The notes beneath the pieces were generated by a model, which was not told the DNA's origin, did not search any database, and was given only the letters and a program-made list of their open reading frames with translations. This document shows, piece by piece, positions 25,491 to 34,781 of a stretch of 64,000 bases of DNA. The stretch comes from Ruegeria haliotis (lineage in GTDB: Bacteria > Pseudomonadota > Alphaproteobacteria > Rhodobacterales > Rhodobacteraceae). The stretch's first letter is position 1; each line of letters opens with the position of its first letter. The stretch is taken from contig NZ_JABXWT010000011.1 of the NCBI RefSeq assembly GCF_013377785.1, positions 1 to 64,000 on the forward strand, in the 5' to 3' direction. The translations under genes and the position numbers were made by a program.

Positions 25491-27553
25491 CAGAAGCGCT
25501 TGGTCGCCGTCAGGAAAAAGCGACGCCCTTCAGTGTTAAAGTCGTCTCCAAAGTCGTCGTTTCTGCTGAGGGTGTTGTTAGTGACATTCAGGATGCCACC
25601 ATTCAGCACGACACTGTCGCTAAGCTCATACTGGGCCAGGATATCCGCCGTCGCATAAGCGTCGACTTTGGTCGAAAGCCCGGTGTCGCCGGTGGAGTGA
25701 ATCCAGGTGTATTGTTCAGAGACAAAGTTACCTGCCAGAGAAAGTCGCAACTGGTCGTTCACTTGCCAGTCAGCGCGGAGGTTGATTGTGTGGTCCGGCT
25801 GATAGGTTAGGGGCCGTTTGATTGACTCCGTTACCTGAGCGTCCATGTAGGTGTAGTTGCCCGAGACCGACAGCGTGTCACTCAGTTCGGTCGAGAAGGT
25901 CAGTTCAAGCCCGCGTGTCGTGACCTCTTCAAGGTTTTGATAGGTGAACGTCGGATTGCCGTCAGCGGCAAAGCCGACAAAGTTCGTGTAGGTCGGGGCC
26001 AGCGTCCTGTTCCAGGTCCGCGCAGGCGGGAACTGGATCATATCCTTGATACGGTTATTGAAGATTGTTACGTCGAAGCTGCTTCTGTTGCTTGCGTAAG
26101 AGAGGCCAATTTCCATGTTGATGCTGGTTTCAGGATCCAGATCACGCGACCCCAGCAGATAACAATCGCCGCCACATGAGACCTGTTGCCAGTTGGGACT
26201 GGTCTCCAGCAAGGTGGGGGATTTGAAGCCAGTGGACACACCACCTTTCACAATCCACGCGTCATTCAACTGATAGACGCCATAGATCCGCGGGCTCAAA
26301 TGGCTTCCATAGATCTCGTGATGATCCAGACGCGCGCCGAATGTCACCTCAAGCCGGTCGTTGAACTCAATCCGGTCTTCAATAAAGACCGCAGTATCCC
26401 AGACAGACGTCGTGTTGTCGCCGGTCAGGTTGAACTCATCGTCTAGGTTCTGGGACTCCAACGATGTGCCGAACGTTATGTTGTGCAGTACAGTACCACC
26501 ACGGACCGTGTTCACCTTGGCGTCCAGACCATAGCTGTAGGACGTGTTTGGCTGATCCATTCCGAGTGAGCTGCTGACGCCGATCTCGTTCTTGATGTGA
26601 TCCCCCCACAGCCTGACTTCGCTGGTGCCAAAGGAGTGTTGACCCGAATAGGTGGCATTGGCTGCGTTTCGCGTCAAAGGCACTTCGGCATGTTGGCGTT
26701 TGGAATAGCCGTAGTTGAAATCTATGCGGTTGGCGCCATCGATTTCCCATGCGAGCGCGGTGTCAAGGTAGCGGTTTTTGCTTTCGGGAAAGCCGGGGCT
26801 TGGCTCTGTAGTAAAGCCTGTTCTTGGAGGGTTGATGTCCGGATCATCCGCTTCTCTTCGGGTGTAACCACCGCTCAGGCGGAATGACAGCTGTTCGTTG
26901 ACCGGCCCGCTAAGCGTGAACCCGGTTCTATAGGAATCGCCAGCCTTTGAATTGTCCTGCAATGTGTACGAGCCGGTTATCGACCCGCTCAGCACGTTGT
27001 CGGGTTTCTTGGTGATAATATTGATCACACCGCCAATGGCGTCCGCACCATAGAGTGACGACATCGGGCCACGCACAACTTCGATACGTTCAATTGTCTC
27101 GATATCCACCCAGTCCAGATCAAAATCATTGCCCCGGAACAGGTTGGGATTGGAATTGACGCGCTGTCCGTCAATCAGGATCAAGGTGTAGCGATCACCA
27201 AGTCCGCGCAACTGAACCCGGTTCAGGTTGCCGCTGCGCACGACGGTCACACCGACAGACCGTTTCAACACATCCGTCAGATTGGTGACGCCGTATTCAG
27301 CAATCTCCTCTGGTGTGATGATGGATATGCTGGCGGGTGCCTTGCGGATTTCCGTCGCTGACCCTGAAGCGGTTACAACGATCGGGTCCAGCTCGATGAC
27401 GTCTGCATCGGTCTCCAAGGCTGCGTCTTGCGCTGCAACCCCAGTGGCCGCGACGATCCCTGAGACAACCGTCCAGCAGAATCGGTTCACTGACCTGCTT
27501 TTGATCCTGCATCTTCCGTACGCTTTGCAGGTCTTTGTTTTGTCTATGTGCAT
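25490..27553 (-). CDS. TonB-dependent siderophore receptor
   Basis: A 687-residue outer-membrane receptor. After a long N-terminus and signal peptide (about residues 26-41) a TonB box-like segment IELDPIVVTA is visible. The plug domain follows (APASISIITPEEIAEYGVTNLTDVLKRSVGV, RGLGDRYTLILIDGQRVN, IERIEVVRGPMSSLYGADAIGGVINIITKKP). The beta-barrel ends with the canonical terminal phenylalanine (FFLTATKRF). The plug style is that of catecholate receptors of the CirA/FepA/BfrA type. Placed beside the AraC regulator and the DHB biosynthesis genes, it should import the ferric form of the locally made siderophore. Its leader contains an 11-base inverted repeat that spans the region just before the start codon. 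The ATG at 27553 has GAGGA ten bases upstream. Confidence 0.92.
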   Translation of the reverse strand: MHIDKTKTCKAYGRCRIKSRSVNRFCWTVVSGIVAATGVAAQDAALETDADVIELDPIVVTASGSATEIRKAPASISIITPEEIAEYGVTNLTDVLKRSVGVTVVRSGNLNRVQLRGLGDRYTLILIDGQRVNSNPNLFRGNDFDLDWVDIETIERIEVVRGPMSSLYGADAIGGVINIITKKPDNVLSGSITGSYTLQDNSKAGDSYRTGFTLSGPVNEQLSFRLSGGYTRREADDPDINPPRTGFTTEPSPGFPESKNRYLDTALAWEIDGANRIDFNYGYSKRQHAEVPLTRNAANATYSGQHSFGTSEVRLWGDHIKNEIGVSSSLGMDQPNTSYSYGLDAKVNTVRGGTVLHNITFGTSLESQNLDDEFNLTGDNTTSVWDTAVFIEDRIEFNDRLEVTFGARLDHHEIYGSHLSPRIYGVYQLNDAWIVKGGVSTGFKSPTLLETSPNWQQVSCGGDCYLLGSRDLDPETSINMEIGLSYASNRSSFDVTIFNNRIKDMIQFPPARTWNRTLAPTYTNFVGFAADGNPTFTYQNLEEVTTRGLELTFSTELSDTLSVSGNYTYMDAQVTESIKRPLTYQPDHTINLRADWQVNDQLRLSLAGNFVSEQYTWIHSTGDTGLSTKVDAYATADILAQYELSDSVVLNGGILNVTNNTLSRNDDFGDDFNTEGRRFFLTATKRF

Positions 27554-27651
27554 TGTGGTGCTGTCCTCGTATTTGTCTCACATAGTCGTCAGGACGTGTG
27601 GGGCGCGGCTGGTGGTCCGACGTATTTGTCCAGGCAAAAAACAGCACCACA
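27554..27651 (-). promoter_or_regulatory. Inverted repeat in the receptor leader, next to the start codon
   Basis: TGTGGTGCTGT (27554-27564) and ACAGCACCACA (27641-27651) are perfect 11-base complements 76 bases apart. In the receptor mRNA the downstream arm lies exactly between the Shine-Dalgarno GAGGA and the AUG. Pairing would hinder ribosome access. Alternatively, the arms may be DNA half-sites for the divergent AraC-type regulator. Both readings are inference. Confidence 0.5.
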
Positions 27652-27752
27652 CACATTCTTGACTTTTTTTGTTGGTTATGAGACATCCACGAAGCTAGCT
27701 CTACGGAAACCGCTATTGAAAAAGCGACAAAGATATTTGCACAGATACCGCT

Positions 27753-28700
27753 GTGATCGAAATCCCGGCAAGCGCCCATGCCCCTAGGATTGTGAGTGCG
27801 GGAAAGACAATGGCTATTGATTATTATCCCGGTGGACTGCGCATCGGTCACATCAATGAAAACGTTGAAGGTCCGCGAAGCTCGGATGCCTTTGCGATCG
27901 AGGCAAAGTTCATCGTTCTGGTCGTATTGAACGGTCGTCAGGTTTTTACCGTCAATGATCGGGCCTATGAACTGGAAGCGAACGAGAAGAGCGGCAAAGC
28001 GAGTGCGGTTACGATTGCCGTGCAATCCAGTGCTGTGGTGCACTATCTGGAATCGTCAGGCCATCCGTTGCGGAAACTGGCGATTGCCGGCGATCTGGAC
28101 TGGTTTAATCAATTTCAGATCGAAGAGGATGCATCGGAAACCAAAGTGCAGTTGGTTGATGATCGTATGAACAGTAGCTTCAAAAACGACGGTGTGTCGG
28201 CTGCAATCTGGAACCCCAGCACCCGGGTTGCGCGTCTGGCAACGCAGATCATCCTGCCCCCGCCCGAAGACAACACGCAGCAGCTGGGGCTGTATCGGAT
28301 GTCAAAAGGGATCGAAATCCTACGGTGTATGTCAGAGGAACGCGCCGAGCTGAGCCCGGACAAGTCAGAGCGTGTCGAAGGGCGGCGAAAGGCGGAAGAC
28401 ATCCGGTTGTATATTCTGGATAATCTCAACCACGATCTGACGACCAATCAGCTTGAAAATAGATTCTGTCGCAACCGGCGGTCGCTGCAGCGGCTTTTCA
28501 AGTCTGAATACGGCGTCGGTATTTCCGAGTTCGTGCGCGGTGAGCGGCTGAAACGCGCCAATACTGCCTTGCGCCATGATGGGATCTCGATTGCCGAAGC
28601 CGCTTTTCTGGCGGGCTATTCAAACACGGCAAACTTTTCGACGGCTTTCCGGCGGGAGTTCGGAATGCCTCCCGCCCAAGCCAAAAGCTGCGAAGTCTGA
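27753..28700 (+). CDS. AraC-family transcriptional regulator, PchR-like
   Basis: A protein of 315 residues, or 296 if it starts at the ATG at 27810. The N-terminal part is a ligand-sensing domain with no strong motif. The C-terminal 100 residues carry the AraC double helix-turn-helix (TTNQLENRFCRNRRSLQRLFKSEYGVGISEFVRGERLKRANTAL and ISIAEAAFLAGYSNTANFSTAFRREFGMPP). The gene is divergent from the siderophore receptor gene and converges on entA. That position is typical of siderophore-responsive activators such as PchR, YbtA and AlcR, which bind the ferric siderophore and turn on receptor and biosynthesis genes. The start codon (GTG at 27753 or ATG at 27810) is uncertain. Confidence 0.88.
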   Translation: MIEIPASAHAPRIVSAGKTMAIDYYPGGLRIGHINENVEGPRSSDAFAIEAKFIVLVVLNGRQVFTVNDRAYELEANEKSGKASAVTIAVQSSAVVHYLESSGHPLRKLAIAGDLDWFNQFQIEEDASETKVQLVDDRMNSSFKNDGVSAAIWNPSTRVARLATQIILPPPEDNTQQLGLYRMSKGIEILRCMSEERAELSPDKSERVEGRRKAEDIRLYILDNLNHDLTTNQLENRFCRNRRSLQRLFKSEYGVGISEFVRGERLKRANTALRHDGISIAEAAFLAGYSNTANFSTAFRREFGMPPAQAKSCEV

Positions 28701-28706
28701 AACCTG

Positions 28707-29474
28707 TCAGGCGCGCAGTGTTGCGCCGCCGTCGACGTACAAATCGGCCATGGTGATGTGGCCAGCCTGCTCTGACAACAGGAACAGGGCGGCTGATGCG
28801 ATATCGTCCGGTTCGGCAAGCTTGCCTAGCGGTATGCCCGTTCTATAGCTAGGCAAATCTCCGGCTATGACCCGGTCAGCCCCGTGTTCGTCGGACCACA
28901 TCGCGGTTTGCATCGGGGTCAGCGTCGAACCCGGAGCCACAAGATTGCAGCGAATTCCGCTTTGCCCCAGTTCGAGCCCGAGACAGCGCACGTACATATG
29001 CGCTGCTGCTTTAGATGCTGCGTAAGCCGCCATCCGGTGGCGCGGTATCCCGGCAGCATTTGACCCGATAACCGCCATTGCCCCACTGTTGCGGGTCTGC
29101 ATATGCCGCGCAACCGTTCCACAGACATTGAAGGTTCCGGTGGCATTGACTTTCATCACATGGGCCCAGTCCTGCGGCGTCGTTTCGTCCGCCCGCAGAT
29201 AGGCGACAACCCCGGCTGCGTGAGCCAGCAAATCGATCGGGCCACATTCATGTTCAATCCAGTCGATGATGTCTGCCACCTGTTGGGCATCACTAACGTC
29301 CATCACCTTTTTGCAAACACCGGCTGGAACAGGTGTTTTTGCCATGGCGGCGGCCGTATCGGTGGCGACGACCACGGCCCCTGCATCATGCAATCTGGCA
29401 CACAGGCTTTGGCCGATCCCGCCAGCGGCACCCGTTATCAGGGCGACGCGCCCTTCGAACCCGGTCAGCTTCAT
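28707..29474 (-). CDS. entA: 2,3-dihydro-2,3-dihydroxybenzoate dehydrogenase
   Basis: A 255-residue short-chain dehydrogenase. The NAD-binding loop [12 protein letters not shown] is at the N-terminus, and the catalytic YAASKAA is near residue 147, preceded by the conserved serine of [11 protein letters not shown]. It oxidises 2,3-dihydro-2,3-dihydroxybenzoate to 2,3-dihydroxybenzoate (DHB) with NAD+, the last step of DHB synthesis. SDRs are hard to assign by sequence alone, but the four-base ATGA overlap with the isochorismatase gene and the nearby entC and entE homologues make this function very likely. I set the start at the ATG 29474; the frame runs further upstream but only inside the preceding gene. 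It converges on the AraC gene with a six-base gap. Confidence 0.9.
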   Translation of the reverse strand: MKLTGFEGRVALITGAAGGIGQSLCARLHDAGAVVVATDTAAAMAKTPVPAGVCKKVMDVSDAQQVADIIDWIEHECGPIDLLAHAAGVVAYLRADETTPQDWAHVMKVNATGTFNVCGTVARHMQTRNSGAMAVIGSNAAGIPRHRMAAYAASKAAAHMYVRCLGLELGQSGIRCNLVAPGSTLTPMQTAMWSDEHGADRVIAGDLPSYRTGIPLGKLAEPDDIASAALFLLSEQAGHITMADLYVDGGATLRA

Positions 29475-30118
29475 TTTGCGTCTCCGGTAAATGCACTCAG
29501 GACCGTCGATGTGGTTGCTACGCCACCACAGCATCCGGCAATCCAGTGCATCGCCATATCGTGACGCGCGCGATCAAAATCAGCCTGTGCATCAGCGATA
29601 GCGAACGGTTCGATATCCAGCTGAAAGGCCTCACTGGCCGTTGCCAGACATCCGATATGGGCAAAGACACCTACGATAACCAACTGATCGCGTTTCCGGG
29701 CCCGCATCAGGGTCTCAAGGTTTGAGCGTTGGAAGGCGCTGTAGCGATGTTTGACCAATACGATGTCGTCGGGTTGTGGCGCGATCTGATCCAGGACCTC
29801 TTCATGCTCTCCGATGGTTTGCATCCCCGGCCCCCAGAGATCGGCCTGCAATCCGCGATCTGCCCGGAATTGATTGCCCTTTTGCGCCGTATAGAACACC
29901 GGGATATCGCGGTTCCGGGCAGCTGTCAGAATTTTGGAGGTATTCGCGACAACCCCCCGGATCGGGTCAGCGTCAGGCGGGTACGGAGCGCAGAAATACT
30001 GCTGCATATCGTGAACCAGCAACGCTGCCCGATCCGGGTTCAGTTGGAAAGGCGCGCGCGGTGTCGGCAGGTCTGCCGCCTGGGGCAGAGTGTATGGAGC
30101 AATTTGAGGGAGGCCCAT
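29471..30118 (-). CDS. entB: Isochorismatase without a carrier domain
   Basis: A 215-residue isochorismatase, equal to the N-terminal catalytic part of EntB/DhbB/VibB. Diagnostic segments are ALLVHDMQQYFC near residue 34 (catalytic Asp), VLVKHRYSAF (catalytic Lys) and the GVFAHIGCLATASEAF segment. It converts isochorismate to 2,3-dihydro-2,3-dihydroxybenzoate and pyruvate. EntB-type proteins normally carry an aryl carrier domain of about 75 residues at the C-terminus; this one ends at the isochorismatase domain. A free-standing aryl carrier gene lies 13 kb away at 43411-43722, so the two functions of EntB are split. It overlaps entA by four bases and follows entE by 17 bases. Confidence 0.92.
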   Translation of the reverse strand: MGLPQIAPYTLPQAADLPTPRAPFQLNPDRAALLVHDMQQYFCAPYPPDADPIRGVVANTSKILTAARNRDIPVFYTAQKGNQFRADRGLQADLWGPGMQTIGEHEEVLDQIAPQPDDIVLVKHRYSAFQRSNLETLMRARKRDQLVIVGVFAHIGCLATASEAFQLDIEPFAIADAQADFDRARHDMAMHWIAGCCGGVATTSTVLSAFTGDAK

Positions 30119-30135
30119 CGGCGTTGATCCTTGAG

Positions 30136-31770
30136 TCAGGCTTTTTCAGATAGGTGTTTGCTGCGCAATTGCTGACGCAAATCCTTGCGGGACAGCTTGC
30201 CGACAGCAGTTTTTTGCAACGAACTGACGATCTCGATTTCGTCGGGGATTTTGTACGGTGCGATTTCACGTTTGCGCAGAAACTTTCTGATCTCGACCGG
30301 TCGTATCGAAACGCCCGTACGGGGTTCGACAAAAGCGCAACTGCGCTCGCCCAGCGAGGCATCCGGGATGGAAACAATCGCGACATCCATGACTCTGTCC
30401 AAGGCCAGGATATGGTTTTCAACTTCTTCCGCCGAAAACTTCTCACCCGCGCGGTTAATGTGATCGCCTGCCCGGCCCTGAACCGTCAAATTGCCCATAT
30501 CATCACGCGAGACGATATCGCCGGTGCAATAAAACCCGTCATCGGTGAAGGATCGGGCATTGGCCCCATCGTCGTTGTGATAGGTGCAGATCGTGTAGGG
30601 GCCGCGAACCTGCAAGTGACCGGGCAAGCCAACGGGCACCCGATCTCCTGTGTCATCTACAACCCGCACTTCATCCGCTTTGCTGATCGGACGGCCCTGA
30701 GTGTTGATGCGGATATCTTCCGGATCATCCAGCCGGGTGTAGTTCACAAGGCCCTCGGCCATGCCAAACACCTGTTGCAGACGGCATCCTAGGGCTGGCT
30801 CGATTTGCATTGCGATTTCGGGCTGCAGTTTGGCCCCGCCGACCTGCAACACTCGCAATGACGTCAGATCGTGCTGTTTGCCCTTTAAGGCATTCAGCCA
30901 GAGTTGCGCCAGAGGTGGCACCACGGCAGCGATGGTTACCCGGTAGTATTCGATAAGCGGCAGGCAATCCCCGGCAGAGGAACTGCGGGGCAGAACAACA
31001 CACCCGCCTGACAGCAATGTGCCAAAACTACCGGGCGAGCTGAGCGTAAAGTTGTGTGATACCGGTAGGACGGCAAGGTATCGGGTGCTTGCGCTTAATC
31101 CACATATCCGGGCGCTTTCCCGAATTGAATAGAGGTAGTCGTCATGGGTGCGGGGGATCAGTTTTGGCAATCCTGTACTGCCGCCTGAGATCAGTAGAAA
31201 CGCCACTGACGAAGGCGCAGGATCAGCGGGCAATCCGATTGGCTGAGCTTGAACAGTTTCGAATGCGGTAAACACATCAGCGTCCCCTTTGACGAACACA
31301 TGGGACAGGTTCGAGCATTGCTTTTGCAGGCCCTGCGCCATCACGCGGCAATCGTAACCGTCATGTGTATCTTGTATGATCAGCGCCTCTGCCTCGGCTT
31401 TGGTCAAAAAATGCGCGATTTCCGTTTGACGGTGTGCAGGCAGGGCAAACACAGGCTGCATGCCGGCTGCAAACAGGCCAAACACGGCCACAAAAAATTC
31501 GACGCAGTTTGGCAGTTGCACGACAACCCGCGCACCGGGCTTCAGGCCTTGCGCCAACAGGCCCGCCCCAAACCGTTCCGCGCGATACTGCAATTCACCA
31601 TAGGTCAGGACGCGTGGGTCTGTGCCTGACGCGTCGATAATTGCAGGGTGTGACGGATGATCTTCTGCCCATTTGCGTAGCAGCTGAGGAAAAGTTTCGC
31701 CGGTCCAATACCCTGCGTTTCGATATGCCCGGGCCCGTGCCTCGGGATAAGGTTGATCGAGCGGTAGCAT
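30136..31770 (-). CDS. entE: 2,3-dihydroxybenzoate-AMP ligase
   Basis: A 544-residue adenylate-forming enzyme of the EntE/DhbE/VibE group. Visible motifs are the P-loop-like LLISGGSTGLPKLIPRTHDDY, the aryl-pocket segment LPVSHNFTLSSPG, FGMAEGLVNYTRLDDPED and the hinge GRAGDHINRAGEKFSAEEVENHI. The C-terminal catalytic lysine lies in KTAVGKLSRKDLR. It activates DHB as the AMP ester and loads it onto an aryl carrier protein. The usual substrate-binding asparagine sits in HN of the A4 segment, as in DHB-specific enzymes (recall from the family, not tested). It is followed by the isochorismatase and entA genes in one block and is preceded by the siderophore ABC ATPase gene with a 79-base gap. Confidence 0.93.
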   Translation of the reverse strand: MLPLDQPYPEARARAYRNAGYWTGETFPQLLRKWAEDHPSHPAIIDASGTDPRVLTYGELQYRAERFGAGLLAQGLKPGARVVVQLPNCVEFFVAVFGLFAAGMQPVFALPAHRQTEIAHFLTKAEAEALIIQDTHDGYDCRVMAQGLQKQCSNLSHVFVKGDADVFTAFETVQAQPIGLPADPAPSSVAFLLISGGSTGLPKLIPRTHDDYLYSIRESARICGLSASTRYLAVLPVSHNFTLSSPGSFGTLLSGGCVVLPRSSSAGDCLPLIEYYRVTIAAVVPPLAQLWLNALKGKQHDLTSLRVLQVGGAKLQPEIAMQIEPALGCRLQQVFGMAEGLVNYTRLDDPEDIRINTQGRPISKADEVRVVDDTGDRVPVGLPGHLQVRGPYTICTYHNDDGANARSFTDDGFYCTGDIVSRDDMGNLTVQGRAGDHINRAGEKFSAEEVENHILALDRVMDVAIVSIPDASLGERSCAFVEPRTGVSIRPVEIRKFLRKREIAPYKIPDEIEIVSSLQKTAVGKLSRKDLRQQLRSKHLSEKA

Positions 31771-31849
31771 GTAACCTCCATTTCAGATTTGCACGCGGCC
31801 ATTCGGTGCGTGACTGAGTGGTGTTTGCGGGATCCGGTGGCTTTTTCGC

Positions 31850-32629
31850 TCAGATCGCCTGATCGTAGATCAGCAAGGGGCGCCCTTTTGAGCAGCGCTC
31901 AACACGACCCTGCACATTGTAGATTTCCGACAGCAGATCAGATGTGATGACCGTTTCCGGTGTGCCATGCGCGACAATCCTGCCCTGATGAAGCGCGACA
32001 ACCTGATCGGCCCATGTCAGAGCCAGATTCAGATCATGGCAGACAAAAACTCCGATAACCTGCTGGCGGCGAGTGAAGCTGCGCACGCACTGCATGACCG
32101 AAAGCTGGTGGTGCGGATCCAGCGCACTCGTGGGCTCATCCAGCAAAAGCACACGCGGGTCCCGGATCATTGCCTGCGCCAGCGCCACCATTTGTCGTTG
32201 ACCGCCGGACAGCGAACGCAGTTGCTGCATCGCCAGACTTTCGACGCCCAAAACGCTCAGAATCTGAATTGCGCGATCCTGTAATGCCACGTCAGGCCCC
32301 GCAAACGGGGACATTGAGACCTGAGCGGGCAGTAGTACGGTTTCCAGCACCGACAGGGCCAGCCCATCTGGCAAATGTTGCGGCATGTAGGCGACATGGC
32401 GCGCGCGTTCTGTCCATGAGCATTGCATCAGATCCACATCACCTAACCGGACAACGCCCTTGGCCATCTGAAGTCCGGAAATCGCCCGGATCAGAGTTGT
32501 CTTGCCAGCGGCGTTGGGCCCGATGACAGCGGTCAGGCTGCTTGGGCTTAGATCAGGCAGATTGACGCCCTGAAGGACATGGTTGGCCCCGTAATTGGCC
32601 CACAAATCGTTGACGGTCAGACCCTGCAT
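31850..32629 (-). CDS. Ferric-siderophore ABC transporter ATP-binding protein
   Basis: A 259-residue ABC ATPase of the FepC/FhuC group. The Walker A segment is GPNAAGKTTLIRAI, the signature LSGGQRQMVALAQAM and the Walker B VLLLDEPTSALD, followed by the H-loop segment VCHDLNLAL. The start is the ATG at 32629, whose bases overlap the stop codon of the permease gene as ATGA. A longer frame to 32770 lies entirely inside the permease gene. It would power uptake of the ferric siderophore across the inner membrane together with the permease and binding protein encoded next to it. Confidence 0.92.
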   Translation of the reverse strand: MQGLTVNDLWANYGANHVLQGVNLPDLSPSSLTAVIGPNAAGKTTLIRAISGLQMAKGVVRLGDVDLMQCSWTERARHVAYMPQHLPDGLALSVLETVLLPAQVSMSPFAGPDVALQDRAIQILSVLGVESLAMQQLRSLSGGQRQMVALAQAMIRDPRVLLLDEPTSALDPHHQLSVMQCVRSFTRRQQVIGVFVCHDLNLALTWADQVVALHQGRIVAHGTPETVITSDLLSEIYNVQGRVERCSKGRPLLIYDQAI

Positions 32630-33678
32630 CACAGTTTTCCCCTGCGCAGAATGAGGACCGCAAACACTGGAATACCAACCAGAGAAGTCACAACGCCGAT
32701 TGGCAAAAGCACGCCGGGGATCAGGGTTTTGCTGAGCAATGATGCAAGAGACAGGATAAGTGCTCCGCACAGCAGACTGGCTGGCAGAAAGACGCGATGG
32801 TCTTCGCCAACAAGCAGGCGTGCGATATGCGGACCGACCAGTCCGACGAACCCGATGGTTCCGACAAAAGCCACCGCTATGGAAGCCAGAAGGCTGATCC
32901 GCAAAAGTGTGAAAAAGCGAAGCTTTTTGACGTCGACACCGAAGCTGGCGGCACGATCAACGCCAAAGGCAAGCGCTGTCATCGCGTTGCTCGCTGCCAA
33001 CGAAAACGGCAGGCACAGCGCCAGAGCACACAAAAGAATGAACAGCTGCGTCCAACTGACCTGCGAAATACTGCCCATCGTCCAGAATACGAACTGCTGC
33101 AACGCCGCCTCGGACGCCACGAATTGCAACAGGGCAACAACGGCGTTCAGGGCAAACACCAGTGCAATGCCCAGCAGGATCAAGGTATCGGTTCCGGCCC
33201 CAAATCGATGTGACAGCAAGCTCAGCAACATCACTGCGGCAAACGCAAAGACAAAGGCATTGCCCGGCACCAGCCACATATGGGCAAGACCCGGCAATCC
33301 AATTCCGAAGACAAAGGCCAGCGCCGCCCCCAATGAGGCCGCAGCGGAAACACCAAGCGTAAACGGGCTGGCAAGCGGGTTACGCAGAATGCTCTGCATT
33401 TCCGCCCCGGCGAGTGCCAGTGCAGCACCGACAAGAACCGCAGCGATGGCCTGTGGCAACCTGATATAGTGAATAATGACAGTGTCGCCTTGGCTGGCGC
33501 TTTCCGCACCGATCAATGCGGCCAGGCTGCGCGACAGACCCAGTCCGGATGGTCCAATGGACAGATCAAGGATCACCGACAACACCAGCAGCAACGTCAG
33601 CGCAGACAGAATCCTTTTTCTGCGTTGCCGCAACCGGGCATAGGACAGCAGGATCGGCGAAGCGGGCATGTCGGTCAT
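32629..33678 (-). CDS. Ferric-siderophore ABC transporter permease (FecCD family)
   Basis: A 349-residue FecCD/BtuC-type permease with about ten helices. Family segments are visible: RLPQAIAAVLVGAALALAGAEMQSILRNPLASP near residue 75, and VAFVGTIGFVGLVGPHIARLLVGEDHR near residue 275. The E. coli enterobactin system uses two different permeases (FepD and FepG), whereas only one is present here, so a homodimer as in BtuCD is expected. It overlaps the binding-protein gene at its start and the ATPase gene at its end by four and one or more bases, so the three are translationally coupled. Confidence 0.92.
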   Translation of the reverse strand: MTDMPASPILLSYARLRQRRKRILSALTLLLVLSVILDLSIGPSGLGLSRSLAALIGAESASQGDTVIIHYIRLPQAIAAVLVGAALALAGAEMQSILRNPLASPFTLGVSAAASLGAALAFVFGIGLPGLAHMWLVPGNAFVFAFAAVMLLSLLSHRFGAGTDTLILLGIALVFALNAVVALLQFVASEAALQQFVFWTMGSISQVSWTQLFILLCALALCLPFSLAASNAMTALAFGVDRAASFGVDVKKLRFFTLLRISLLASIAVAFVGTIGFVGLVGPHIARLLVGEDHRVFLPASLLCGALILSLASLLSKTLIPGVLLPIGVVTSLVGIPVFAVLILRRGKL

Positions 33679-34781
33679 GGTTTGTCCTTTGCGGCGGTCC
33701 AGATCGCGCCGTCAAATTCGAAGGGCAGAAAGCGGGCATTGATCTCGTCCAGTGTTTGCTGAGGATCAAGGCCGGCAAATTCCTGAGGATGGATCCAGCG
33801 TGCCAGCAACTCCAACGCCACAATATTGAGGGGCGAGTTGTGAATGGAATGCCACAGGCCATAACTGCGCCCACCAGCGATTGCGTCCAGATCGCTCAGG
33901 ATCGGTGTTTCCTGCAAGGACATAAGCGACGCATGTGCCAGATCGGCTGAAACGCCGGGGCCAACAATCAAACCTTCGTTCGATTCCAGCTGACGCCCGC
34001 CCGTTGCGATGTAAATATCCGGCTGGTGTGACAGCACGTATTCTGGCGATATTTGCGCAAAAGCCCCTGGAATAATGTCGGTCCCGATATTGCGACCGCC
34101 TGCGGCGGTTATGAACCGGCCCAGGCTGATCTCACCCAATGACATGCAGCATTGGCGCGTTGGGGTGGCTTGAAGATGCATCAGGACTGCCGGACGATCA
34201 GCCAATCCTGCCGCATGATCGACCACCCTGTCACGGTGCTGGCGGTAAAAGGCCAGAAACTCGGCGGCTTGTGGACCCGATCCCAGCACCTCGGCCGCGA
34301 TGGTCAGGCTGGGTAGGGTATTTTCATAAGGATTAAGGCGAAAATCGATAAAGACCGTCGGGATGCCAGCCCTATCCAGCTGTGCCACTACCTGATTTAT
34401 CGCAGGGCCCGGCGGGTCACTGAGAATGAGCAGATCGGGATTAAGGGCGATGACCTGTTCCGCTGAAATCACCGGAGAGTTTTCGGCCAGTTCGGGGACA
34501 CTTGTGATCCCTGGAAACTGCTTTTCCAGTTCTGCGCGCAACTCTGGGCCAACGCGGGATTTGGATCCGGCACCTACGATCAGATTTCCGACGTTACGAT
34601 CAATCAGGGACAGGCCGATGATCTGCCTGAAATCCGATATCACCAATCGTTTGACCGGCCCATCCACCGTCACCTGACGCCCGATGATATCGGTGACCTT
34701 CACGGATTGTGCAGATGCAAACGGCGCAGGCAATAGGACCAGAGTGCACATGAGAGTGCGGATCGCGGCAAGGGGCCTCAT
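33675..34781 (-). CDS. Siderophore ABC transporter periplasmic binding protein
   Basis: A 368-residue cluster III periplasmic binding protein (FepB/BtuF type). A signal peptide (MRPLAAIRTLMCTLVLLPAPFASAQ) precedes the domain, which starts VTDIIGRQVTVDGPVKRLVI. Other family segments are LNPDLLILSDPP and the later SPEYVLSHQPDIYIATGG. It should capture the ferric siderophore in the periplasm after entry through the TonB-dependent receptor. There is no lipobox cysteine, so it is soluble. It overlaps the permease gene by four bases downstream and the isochorismate synthase gene by four bases upstream, showing that uptake and synthesis genes are co-transcribed. Confidence 0.9.
   Translation of the reverse strand: MRPLAAIRTLMCTLVLLPAPFASAQSVKVTDIIGRQVTVDGPVKRLVISDFRQIIGLSLIDRNVGNLIVGAGSKSRVGPELRAELEKQFPGITSVPELAENSPVISAEQVIALNPDLLILSDPPGPAINQVVAQLDRAGIPTVFIDFRLNPYENTLPSLTIAAEVLGSGPQAAEFLAFYRQHRDRVVDHAAGLADRPAVLMHLQATPTRQCCMSLGEISLGRFITAAGGRNIGTDIIPGAFAQISPEYVLSHQPDIYIATGGRQLESNEGLIVGPGVSADLAHASLMSLQETPILSDLDAIAGGRSYGLWHSIHNSPLNIVALELLARWIHPQEFAGLDPQQTLDEINARFLPFEFDGAIWTAAKDKP

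Noticed and set aside
27600..27750. Fur box in the receptor/AraC gap
   Set aside because: No stretch resembles the GATAATGATTATCATTATC consensus closely enough; only the 11-base inverted repeat stands out.
32630..32770. N-terminal extension of the siderophore ABC ATPase
   Set aside because: It lies wholly inside the permease gene; the ATG at 32629 gives the normal FepC length and the ATGA overlap seen elsewhere in the operon.
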